Assembly (NCBI RefSeq): GCF_000582685.1
Contig: NZ_KK073768.1
Span: 318,993 to 382,992 of the forward strand
Origin: [Scytonema hofmanni] UTEX 2349
GTDB lineage: Bacteria; Cyanobacteriota; Cyanobacteriia; Cyanobacteriales; Nostocaceae
DNA: 64,000 bases
Direction of reading: 5' to 3'
Shown here: positions 33,023 through 41,430 of the stretch, piece after piece
Numbering within the stretch: the stretch's first letter is position 1
Layout: each line of letters begins with the position of its first letter
Notes under the pieces: model-generated
The model's database searches: none
Seen by the model: the letters and a program-made list of their open reading frames with translations, nothing else
Told to the model about the DNA's origin: nothing
Translations under genes and position numbers: made by a program

Positions 33023-34573
33023 GTGAATCGTCCGCAACGTCAAAAGCGAAGATATTTAGAAAGATATCTCGGCAGAAAATGGTTGCGAAGAGTAACTGCA
33101 ACGATATTAATTGGTAGTGTTTTGCACAGTTTTACAGGCATGACAAATGCCCAACAAACGGAAAATAAAAGTGCCAGTCCAGCAATTAATAACCAAGCAA
33201 CTTACTCTTACACCGACCCTGCCAGTAAATTAAAATTTCAAGCTACATCGAGCCAGTTAAATGCTTTTAGCCAGCCATTAGTTGACCCTCTAGGACGAAT
33301 TTTAGGATGCGGTGGTGAACTTTTACCTGATTACACTGGATTTTCTGTAGGGTTATACGATCCTAATCCCAATGACCCGACGGGAACTGAGTTAGGTAGT
33401 TTGGTTTCTCTGACACGAACTGAGTTACCCGATATTCAAAATAATGGTGTTCCTGGTGGACTCAAACCAAATATTGAAAACAGTAATCCGTATTTCTTAA
33501 CCAACCAAGAACCACGGGGTACTTATAACTTTTTATTCGACACAGAGAAAGGTCAAACTGCTCCAGGTAAAAGTTATATTTTGGTGGTTAATCCACCACG
33601 AAATTCTATTTACACTCAACGACGCATCAAACTACAAATTATTGATAGTACTGGTGGAATTGGAAATAGTGTCGTTCGCTATACGGCAACATCACTTGAT
33701 GGGCAACCGATTACTACTACTGGTGGTACAAACTTTACCGATACTGTAGCTTATGTCCCTAATGCGGAAACTGTTGGACTTGATTTATTAGCGTTCCGGT
33801 TTACAACGGGAATGTGTCAACCCAACCAAGTACAAATTATTAAATCAGGGGACAGGGCAACAGCTGAACCTGGGGATACGGCAATTTATCGTCTGTCGAT
33901 CAAAAATCTTTCCGATGTTGGTTTAAATGGCATTGTTGCTACTGATAATCTACCCTTGGGATTCAATTTTCTATCGAAGTCAGTACGGGGTGAAATCAAC
34001 GGTCAAACTGTCAATGTTACGGCTGAACGGCAAGGTTCAACGGTAACATTCCGTACTGATGCCATAGTTCCCCGAGGCTTGGTATTAAATATTGCCTATG
34101 CGGCACAACTTACCAGCGATGCTGTACGTGGCAACGGTCGGAATACGGCAGTTGTCAATGTGAAACGTGCTGATAATGGTTTTGCTGCGAAGGATGGTCC
34201 GGCGATATATGAGTTAAAAATTAGACCAGGTATTACGTCGGATTGCGGTACTATTATCGGTCGGGTATTTGTCGATAAGAACTTTGATGGGGAACAACAA
34301 TCAGGGGAACCAGGTGTGCCAAATGCGGTAATTTATATGCATGATGGCAATCGTATTACTACTGGCCCTAATGGCTTATATTCTGTAGTGAATGTGCTGC
34401 CGGGAAGTCATACGGGGGTTTTGGATTTAAGTAGTCTTCCTGGTTATACTCTTGCACCTAATACCAAATTTAAAGAGCGTAATAGCCAATCGCGTTTGGT
34501 GCGATTAGAGCCAGGTGGTACGGTACGCATGAATTTTGCAGTCACCCCCACTTTTCAGGAGGAAAGAAAATGA
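33023..34573 (+). CDS. Secreted DUF11 plus SdrD-like protein
   Basis: A 516-residue exported protein. GTG start with AAAGGAGA at 33007-33014. A basic n-region (RRYLERYLGRKWLRRV) precedes the signal core ATILIGSVLHSFTG. Residues 45-270 form a conserved region beginning NNQATYSYTDPASKLKFQATS. A DUF11 domain lies at about 275-385 (EPGDTAIYRLSIKNLSDVGLNGIVATDNLPLGFNFL). A carboxypeptidase-regulatory/SdrD-B-like domain is at about 405-510 (GTIIGRVFVDKNFDGEQQSGEPGVPNAVIYMHDG), with a calcium-loop-like DKNFDGEQ. Three cysteines are present. Its stop overlaps the next start (ATGA at 34570-34573), so translational coupling to the barrel protein is expected and suggests the two proteins work together. 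Confidence 0.88.
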   Translation: MNRPQRQKRRYLERYLGRKWLRRVTATILIGSVLHSFTGMTNAQQTENKSASPAINNQATYSYTDPASKLKFQATSSQLNAFSQPLVDPLGRILGCGGELLPDYTGFSVGLYDPNPNDPTGTELGSLVSLTRTELPDIQNNGVPGGLKPNIENSNPYFLTNQEPRGTYNFLFDTEKGQTAPGKSYILVVNPPRNSIYTQRRIKLQIIDSTGGIGNSVVRYTATSLDGQPITTTGGTNFTDTVAYVPNAETVGLDLLAFRFTTGMCQPNQVQIIKSGDRATAEPGDTAIYRLSIKNLSDVGLNGIVATDNLPLGFNFLSKSVRGEINGQTVNVTAERQGSTVTFRTDAIVPRGLVLNIAYAAQLTSDAVRGNGRNTAVVNVKRADNGFAAKDGPAIYELKIRPGITSDCGTIIGRVFVDKNFDGEQQSGEPGVPNAVIYMHDGNRITTGPNGLYSVVNVLPGSHTGVLDLSSLPGYTLAPNTKFKERNSQSRLVRLEPGGTVRMNFAVTPTFQEERK

Positions 34574-37500
34574 TACATAGACTGCATATTTCATCGGAAG
34601 AACCTAATAGTAAAACAAAGTGTAGCGATCGCATCTCCAACAGCAGAACAGAAGAATCTCAACGTTACGCACAGACGCAAAATTGTAAAGAAGAGGAGAG
34701 TTTACCTCTGTCTCGTTATCAGGTTGTGAGTGTTGTTGCTGATGTTGGGGTGAAAGCTAAAATCAGTAGATCGCAACTTGTGTTTATGAGTGTCTTAGCT
34801 GGTGCGTTTAGTTTGGTTTTGACTCCTGGTTTTGCCAAAGCACAATCTCTCGATTCTCCTGATAATTCGCTCACTGCTGAATCTAATCAAATACTAAAAG
34901 ATAATTTATTAACGAACCACACAGACGCAGAACACAAGGAGGAGAAGAAACAGAAGGAGGTAATTTTAGACCAGAAAGCTGACACAAGCAATCAAACGAG
35001 TGTTTCTTCAGAAGTTGATTTTACACCTGGAATAACTAATTCCAGCAGTAAGTCAATGACTGAAAGACTGGAAAATGCACTCAATCAAAAACCAGCTATT
35101 CAAACTTTTCAACCTGCTGAGAATGTCAAGTTACCTGCTGGTTTGCAGAAATTAGCAGAGAACAGGAAAGAAAATATCACGCAGAGTCCTACAGAGGTTG
35201 AGTTTACACCTGTAATAACTAATTCCAGCAGTAAGTCAACGACTGAAAGACAGGAAAATGCACTCAATCAAAAACAAGCTATTCAAACTTTTCAACCTGC
35301 TGAGAATGTCAAGTTACCTACTGCTTTGCAGAGATTAGCTGAGAACAAGAAAGAAGATATCACTCAGAGTCCTACAGACGAGAAGAGAGAAGAAAAGCAA
35401 ATTTCTCCCCCTTCTTCCTCTATTCCCCAAATTAAAATCCTCACTCCTACTCCTGATTCGGTTGCTGATATTCCCGCAGCTACGGTTGTTTTACAATTCC
35501 CCGTGAATGCGAATATTGAGTTGCGGGTGAATGGTCAGTTGGTAAATCGCGACTTGATCGGACGGACGGAAACTGACCCTAGTACTAATTTAGTGACGCA
35601 GACTTGGTATGGTGTTTCGCTCAAAGAAGGCGAAAATATCATTACGGCACAGATTGCAGGTACACAAGAACCCTCATCTACTATTAAAGTTGAAGTTAGG
35701 GGTGCGCCAACAACTTTAACTTTGGATACTGTTGAAGCTCGTATTCCTGCGGATGGTCGTTCGGTTGCAACCATTAAAGGAAAATTGGTTGATGCTAATG
35801 GCAATCGGTCGAATCGAGATGCAATTGTTACTTTAAATGCGACTTCTGGGGAGTTTGTTGGGGTTGATTTTAAACCAGATGAACCTGGTTTTCAGGTGGA
35901 AGCGAAAAATGGACAGTTTACTGTAACGCTGAAATCTGATTTGAAAGCGCAAACTGTGCGGATTCGGGCAACTACGAATGATTTGGAAGCTTATACGCAA
36001 TTGCAATTTGAAACAGCTTTGCGTTCAAGTTTGGTGACTGGTGTTGTTGATTTGCGTTTAGGTGCGAGGGGAACTGATTATTTTGGTAGTTACCGCGATT
36101 TCCTGCGTCCTGATAAGGATAAGAAGACTCAGTTAGATTTCAATTCATCCATTTTTGCCACTGGTGCGATTGGTGAATGGTTGTTTACTGGTGCTTTGAA
36201 TACTTCCCGTTCTTTAAATGAGGATTGTAATTGCGATAATCGTTTATTTAGAACCTATCAATCCAATGAACAGAATTATCCAGTTTATGGAGATAGTTCT
36301 AAAACTGATGTTGTTGCACCTTCAACAGATAGTGTGTTCCTGCGATTTGAACGTTCTACAAAGATTCCTGGTGCTGCGTCTGACTATGCAATGTGGGGTG
36401 ATTACAATACTGAAGAATTTGCTCGCAGTTCACAACAGTTTAGTGCTGTAACCCGTCAGTTGCATGGTTTTAAGGCAAATTATAATTTAGGAAACTTCCA
36501 AATTACAGGTTTCTACGGTAATAACGTTCAAGGATTCCAACGTGATACGATCGCACCTGATGGAACGAGTGGTTTTTACTTTCTGTCACGACGAATTTTA
36601 GTTCCTGGTAGTGAAAATGTTTTCTTGGAATTGGAAGAACTCAACCGTCCGGGGACTGTATTGGAACGCAAACAATTAAATCGCGGTGCTGATTACGATA
36701 TTGATTACGATCGCGGTACAGTTTTATTCCGCGAACCGATTCTGCGAACTGATATTGGTAATAATGGTGAAGTCTTAGTACGTCGGATTGTCACTAGTTA
36801 TCAATATGATAGTCAAGATTCTAATAGCAATATCTATGCGGGACGTTTGCAATATAATCTTGCACGGGGTTTAAGGAATGAAAGTTGGTTAGCTGCAACT
36901 TATTTAAAAGAAGAACAAGGTGTACGTGACTTTGAGTTACTTGGTGCAGATGCTTTAATTTCCTTGGGTTCTCAAGGTAAATTTATTGCCGAATTTGCGC
37001 GATCGCGTAACAATTCTGAATTGATGGGAAATGTTAGCGGTGATGCTTACCGTTTGGAAGCGGAAGGAGAAATTTTCAAAGGTTTACAAGGACGTGCATA
37101 TTACCGTTTTGCTGATACCGGATTCGCTAATAATGCCACAATTAGTTTTGTTCCTGGACAGACTCGCTACGGCGCACAACTAACGGGTAAACTGTCGGCA
37201 AGTACGAATTTACGCTTGCAATACGACCACGAAGACAACTTTGGCATTGCACCGCAACCATTAAATACCTTTCAAGACTTATTTACACCCCGCATCGAAG
37301 CAGTTCCTGGTAGCAAAGTCGATAATTCCCTGACAACCATATCTGCCGGTGTGCAACAAAGATTCGGTGGTAGCATCTTTGATTTTGACTGGATTCATCG
37401 AGATAGAAAAGACAATATTCCCAATAGTGCATTAAGCAGTAAATCAGACCAACTGCGATCGCGTCTCACTATCCCAATTGTTAATAATCTCACCTTCCAA

Positions 37501-38751
37501 GCACAAAACGAACTTACCCTATCTTCCGAAAAAGACACCGTTTACCCCGATAGAAGCATTTTCGGCTTAAATTGGGCAGTAATCCCCGGAATTAATGTTT
37601 CTCTAGCGCAACAGTTTTACAGCGGGGGACAGTTTGCAGGTAATTCTATTACATCCCTCAGCGTCAACGGAGAACACAAACTCGGTAGCAACACGACAAT
37701 TACGGGACGCTATTCGATATTGGGAGGAGCAAACGAACTCACAACCCAAGGTGCGATCGGTCTCAACAATAAATGGACAATTTTCCCCGGTTTGCGTCTC
37801 AACCTTGCATATGAACACGTTTTCGGTAACTTCCAAGCACGTAACGCAACCGGACAGCAATTTGCCCAACCTTTCAGCGCTGGACAAGCAGCTTCTTCCA
37901 TCGGCTTTAATGGTGGCGATAGTTACAGTGTTGGCTTAGAATATTCTGACAATCCCAACTTCCAAGCAAGCGCTAAATACGAACATCGCACCTCTTCCGC
38001 AGGTGGAAATACCGTAATTACCGCAGGAATAACAGGTAAAATATCACCATCGCTCACCGCCTTAGCTCGTTACCAACAAGCAAATGCATCAAACCAGAGA
38101 TTAACAGGATTAGGCGACATTGCCAACCTCAGATTTGGTCTAGCATATCGCGACCCCAACAATGATAAATTTAACGCTCTATTACGGTACGAATATCGCA
38201 AAAATCCCTCAGTGATTCCCGATACAATTCAATTCGGTAGTGGCACGGGTTCCGAAGACCATACTTTTGCTGCCGAAGCCATTTACGCACCCAATTGGCA
38301 ATGGGAATTCTATGGTAAATATGCCCTTCGCAACAGCACCTCATACTTGGCAAGCGATTTAATCGGTAGCGCTAGCGTAAATTTAGCACAGATGCGAGCT
38401 ACGTACCGCTTAGGATACAGCATGGATTTAGTTGGTGAGGCAAGGTGGATTGGTCAATCAGACAACATCGAAACCGGATTTGTTGTGGAAACAGGTTATT
38501 ACCTCACCCCAAATCTGCGACTTTCTGCTGGTTACGTCTTTGGTAAAGTCGATGACCGGGACTTTTCAGGTACGCGATCTGCCGGGGGTGCATACTTAGG
38601 ATTGACAGTTAAGCTGAACGAACTCTTTGACGGATTTGGACTGCAAAAACGTCCACCCAGTCAGCAAAAAGAATCAGTAGTGCAAGCTCTCCTAAAACAC
38701 AAAAATCAACGTAGTTCGCAGCAACCTAAAAGTGAGGGTATAGGGATATGA
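34570..38751 (+). CDS. Large predicted outer-membrane beta-barrel protein with Ig-like domains
   Basis: A 1393-residue protein. AGGAGG at 34557-34562 fixes the start, so a long hydrophilic extension (residues 1-66) precedes the signal peptide (FMSVLAGAFSLVLTPGFAKAQS, about 72-92). Residues 150-272 hold a duplicated 61-residue linker. Ig-like domains lie at about 288-375 and 388-485, the second with invasin-like ARIPADGRSVATIKGKLVDANGNRS. From about 487 to 1385 there are many alternating amphipathic strands rich in Tyr/Phe and Asn (YGDYN, GRLQYNL, YRFADTGF, RYEYRK), as in large outer-membrane barrels. The motif GADYDIDYDRGTVLF occurs in several large barrel or SprA-like surface proteins. Likely an outer-membrane anchor or secretion pore for the DUF11/SdrD proteins; this is inference. 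Confidence 0.85.
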   Translation: MIHRLHISSEEPNSKTKCSDRISNSRTEESQRYAQTQNCKEEESLPLSRYQVVSVVADVGVKAKISRSQLVFMSVLAGAFSLVLTPGFAKAQSLDSPDNSLTAESNQILKDNLLTNHTDAEHKEEKKQKEVILDQKADTSNQTSVSSEVDFTPGITNSSSKSMTERLENALNQKPAIQTFQPAENVKLPAGLQKLAENRKENITQSPTEVEFTPVITNSSSKSTTERQENALNQKQAIQTFQPAENVKLPTALQRLAENKKEDITQSPTDEKREEKQISPPSSSIPQIKILTPTPDSVADIPAATVVLQFPVNANIELRVNGQLVNRDLIGRTETDPSTNLVTQTWYGVSLKEGENIITAQIAGTQEPSSTIKVEVRGAPTTLTLDTVEARIPADGRSVATIKGKLVDANGNRSNRDAIVTLNATSGEFVGVDFKPDEPGFQVEAKNGQFTVTLKSDLKAQTVRIRATTNDLEAYTQLQFETALRSSLVTGVVDLRLGARGTDYFGSYRDFLRPDKDKKTQLDFNSSIFATGAIGEWLFTGALNTSRSLNEDCNCDNRLFRTYQSNEQNYPVYGDSSKTDVVAPSTDSVFLRFERSTKIPGAASDYAMWGDYNTEEFARSSQQFSAVTRQLHGFKANYNLGNFQITGFYGNNVQGFQRDTIAPDGTSGFYFLSRRILVPGSENVFLELEELNRPGTVLERKQLNRGADYDIDYDRGTVLFREPILRTDIGNNGEVLVRRIVTSYQYDSQDSNSNIYAGRLQYNLARGLRNESWLAATYLKEEQGVRDFELLGADALISLGSQGKFIAEFARSRNNSELMGNVSGDAYRLEAEGEIFKGLQGRAYYRFADTGFANNATISFVPGQTRYGAQLTGKLSASTNLRLQYDHEDNFGIAPQPLNTFQDLFTPRIEAVPGSKVDNSLTTISAGVQQRFGGSIFDFDWIHRDRKDNIPNSALSSKSDQLRSRLTIPIVNNLTFQAQNELTLSSEKDTVYPDRSIFGLNWAVIPGINVSLAQQFYSGGQFAGNSITSLSVNGEHKLGSNTTITGRYSILGGANELTTQGAIGLNNKWTIFPGLRLNLAYEHVFGNFQARNATGQQFAQPFSAGQAASSIGFNGGDSYSVGLEYSDNPNFQASAKYEHRTSSAGGNTVITAGITGKISPSLTALARYQQANASNQRLTGLGDIANLRFGLAYRDPNNDKFNALLRYEYRKNPSVIPDTIQFGSGTGSEDHTFAAEAIYAPNWQWEFYGKYALRNSTSYLASDLIGSASVNLAQMRATYRLGYSMDLVGEARWIGQSDNIETGFVVETGYYLTPNLRLSAGYVFGKVDDRDFSGTRSAGGAYLGLTVKLNELFDGFGLQKRPPSQQKESVVQALLKHKNQRSSQQPKSEGIGI
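35011..35379 (+). repeat. Internal 183-bp tandem duplication in the barrel-protein gene
   Basis: Two in-frame copies of a 183-bp segment start at about 35011 and 35194, encoding 61-residue units (FTPGITNSSSKSMTERLENA, then FQPAENVKLP and ENITQSPT). They are about 85 percent identical. This lengthens the linker between signal peptide and first Ig-like domain. Confidence 0.85.
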
Positions 38752-38754
38752 AGC

Positions 38755-39072
38755 ATCAAAAAAAGGAACCTCTCCCTGACTTTGACTTGTGTCAAAGTCG
38801 TCCCTCCCCTGCGAGGGGAGGGAAAAAGACATCTTACAGCGTAGCTAGCCTACGGGATACAGACAAGTCATCGGATGACTCAAAATTGCCTCAAAACCTC
38901 ACCCTGCCCTATCGGGCATCCCTCTCCTTAGTAAGGAGAGGGAAAGATTTTAGCTACGCTAAAAGCGAGGGTGAGGTTTTGAGCGAGATGTGTGTACACA
39001 GTAGGTTCTCTAGCAGGGAAGAAAGTAATGCAAACATATTTGATTTCCCCTTCCCTCGCAGGGAAGGGGATG
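38755..39072. repeat. Dispersed repeats lying in the open frame before the beta-helix/OmpA gene
   Basis: The segment consists of interspersed palindromic repeats: CCTCTCCCTGAC, TCCCTCCCCTGCGAGGGGAG, CCTCACCCTGCCCTATCGGG, CTCTCCTTAGTAAGGAGAGG, TTTTAGCTACGCTAAAAGCG, GTGTGTACACAGTAGG, and CCCTTCCCTCGCAGGGAAGG. The part 38926-39003 is closely similar to the window start (1-84). All of it stays in frame with the downstream gene. Confidence 0.85.
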
Positions 39073-39074
39073 CG

Positions 39075-41216
39075 ATGACGCAAGTCAGCGCTGGGGTTAG
39101 GTCTGTATTTAGTGGCAAAATGAAAGGACGAATTACTTTATTTGTTCTTCCTTATTTCTTATTCGCTTTCATCCCCAATGTTGCTACAGCACAAACTCAA
39201 AATTCTTTAAAAATAACAGTAAATAGCAACCAAGATGAGATAAAACCGGATGAGAGTGTGACATTACGAGAAGCGATCGCACTCACCAACAATACTCTAT
39301 CAATAGATAAACTTAGCGAGAGCGAAAAAGCGCAAATTCAACCAGCAAGGGTCAATTCGCGGATTGAATTTAACCTACCTGCGGGACAAACAACTATCCA
39401 ACTAACCGAGATATTACCTGCTTTAACATCAGAAGGTACTATCATCGATGGAACAACCCAACCAGGATACGACACCACACAACCGGCAAACGCTAAAGAT
39501 TTCGTCCCAGCATTACCCACACGTCCAGTCGTGGCAATTACCCCGGCACCTGGAAAAGAAGTATTTCGCGGATTATCTATAGTTGCAGATAATATTACCA
39601 TTCGCGGATTAAGTTTATACGGCTTTACTTCAAAACATCAACTTACTGCAAGTCTTCCTCCTGCTGATATATTCATCGCATCCAGCGACATCAAAAACCA
39701 CACCAAACCACCCAAAAATGTAGTTATCGAAAACAATTGGTTGGGAATAACACCCGACGAAAAAATGCCGGAAACCACATCTGCATTTGGGGTATCGGTA
39801 TTTAATGCAGTGGGGACAATTATCAAAAATAATCGCATTTCCTACCACGACGGAAGCGGAATTATCACCGGATTTCGGGGGGAAGAAACGCAAATTATCG
39901 AAAACGTGATTATTGGTAACGGTTTAGCGGGAATGCCAGATGCTATTCGTTTGGATGGCAAAGTAAATAAATCAGAGATTCGTGCTAACTTGGTTTGTGC
40001 AAATGATGGTAGTGCTGTATTTCTATTCAAACCGGAAGGTGCAGTAGAAATTAAAGATAACGACATCAGATACAACGGAAGACGCTTGCGACGTGCGGCA
40101 GTTTATTTGATGGGAAGTGACCACAAAGTTAGCAATAATCAAATCACTAACCAAGCGGGTTCAGGTGTAGTTGTCACAGCATTTCCCCCCAGTGGTTCCT
40201 TTCATCAGGGTGCATCAGTTCGCAATTTAATTGAAAATAACCGCTTTGCCAAAATCGAAGGACTCAGCATCGATTTAAACACAAGGGGAAATGTTGACGT
40301 ACAAGACTTTCAAAGAGGTGACGGTAAAAACCCCAAAAGAAACTCAGAAAATCGTCGCTTAGATACAGGAAATGCCGCGATTAATTCACCAGAATTTCTA
40401 TCAACAGAATTTTTAAATATCAACGGCAAAATTCACATTGATGGAACTGCCGAACCTGGTTCAGAAGTACAAATTTATCAAGTGGCTGAAGGTGCATTAA
40501 ATAAAGTTCTTGCTTCGGTGAAAACAAACGAAAAAGGTAAATTTGGTGCAATATTAGAGAACTTACAACCGGGAGATGTGGTGAGTGCGATCGCAACTCA
40601 TCCCAAATATGGAACTTCAGAACCAGCATACTCGGCTTTGGTGACATCAACTAACCCGGAAGAAATGGCTCAAGTTCGCAAAAATGCCCAACTTCTAGAA
40701 AACCAAGATTCACTAACAAACCCCACAGGAGAAGTTCCCAACTGTACAACACCCAAACCACCCGAACCCACACCAGAAACACCAATTGAACCAACTCCAG
40801 AACCACCAGTTGAACCAATTCGTCTGCGTGTTCCTAATAATATCCACTATGCGTTAGATAAAGACTTTATTAGCGCTGAAAGTGGAAAGGTGCTAGAGAA
40901 AATCGTTGCAGTTATGCAGCAATATCCAACAATTGTGATTGAACTGCAAGGACATACAGATTCCCGTGCTAGCGATGCTTACAACCAAGATTTAGCATTC
41001 CGACGCGCTATAAATGCGAGGAATTATCTCATTAAAAAAGGCATTGCACCGGAGAGAATGACACTTCGTTCCTTTGGGGAAAGAAAATTAATAACACCTG
41101 GTAGAGATAGAGTTGAACATGCTTACAATCGTCGCGTTGAAGTGATGTTATTCGATATTCGCGGTGTCGAAATTATTTTGGAAAGTCAGGATGAGGATTT
41201 GCAAATAGAAAACTAA
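39075..41216 (+). CDS. Secreted beta-helix protein with C-terminal OmpA domain
   Basis: From ATG 39075 this is 713 residues. The signal peptide core is ITLFVLPYFLFAFIPNVATA, then a parallel beta-helix (about 55-470) with right-handed-helix features: VTLREAIALTNN, GTIIDGTTQPGYD, ITIRGLSLYGF, VIENNWLGIT, EIRANLVCANDGSAVFLF. A Pro/Glu/Thr-rich linker follows, then an OmpA domain (IHYALDKDFISAESGKVLEKIV...IELQGHTDSRASDAYNQDLAFRRAINARNYLI), which binds peptidoglycan. The frame is open from 38748, where ATG overlaps the preceding stop (ATGA). The additional 109 residues are translated repeats, however, and the signal peptide starts only at about residue 125; AGGGG precedes 39075. A start at 39120 is also possible. 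Role: likely periplasmic anchoring of the surface assembly. Confidence 0.85.
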   Translation: MTQVSAGVRSVFSGKMKGRITLFVLPYFLFAFIPNVATAQTQNSLKITVNSNQDEIKPDESVTLREAIALTNNTLSIDKLSESEKAQIQPARVNSRIEFNLPAGQTTIQLTEILPALTSEGTIIDGTTQPGYDTTQPANAKDFVPALPTRPVVAITPAPGKEVFRGLSIVADNITIRGLSLYGFTSKHQLTASLPPADIFIASSDIKNHTKPPKNVVIENNWLGITPDEKMPETTSAFGVSVFNAVGTIIKNNRISYHDGSGIITGFRGEETQIIENVIIGNGLAGMPDAIRLDGKVNKSEIRANLVCANDGSAVFLFKPEGAVEIKDNDIRYNGRRLRRAAVYLMGSDHKVSNNQITNQAGSGVVVTAFPPSGSFHQGASVRNLIENNRFAKIEGLSIDLNTRGNVDVQDFQRGDGKNPKRNSENRRLDTGNAAINSPEFLSTEFLNINGKIHIDGTAEPGSEVQIYQVAEGALNKVLASVKTNEKGKFGAILENLQPGDVVSAIATHPKYGTSEPAYSALVTSTNPEEMAQVRKNAQLLENQDSLTNPTGEVPNCTTPKPPEPTPETPIEPTPEPPVEPIRLRVPNNIHYALDKDFISAESGKVLEKIVAVMQQYPTIVIELQGHTDSRASDAYNQDLAFRRAINARNYLIKKGIAPERMTLRSFGERKLITPGRDRVEHAYNRRVEVMLFDIRGVEIILESQDEDLQIEN

Positions 41217-41430
41217 GGACGTAGCACAAAATAATGTAGAGACGCGAAATTTAGCGTCTCTACAAGCTGAAAGAATGATATTTAAATCAAGTGATTTTAC
41301 TTAGAAATTTAACCCTTTCGCGTGGGAATACTATTGTCGTAACCATTTTTTATCCGCTTTGAATCTAGTGCAAATTTAGGAAAATCAGCATTATTACTTG
41401 CAACTTATGTATTTTTATTGGAACTAAATC
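41217..41430. other. Gap 3 of the surface cluster with palindromic repeat
   Basis: Contains the palindrome GTAGAGACGCG-AAATTTA-GCGTCTCTAC at 41236-41263, 20 bp after the stop codon, then AT-rich DNA before the next ATG at 41431. No gene. Confidence 0.7.

Noticed and set aside
36218..38353. Several short frames inside the barrel-protein gene
   Set aside because: They are shadows in other frames of a continuous 1393-codon gene with a strong ribosome binding site.
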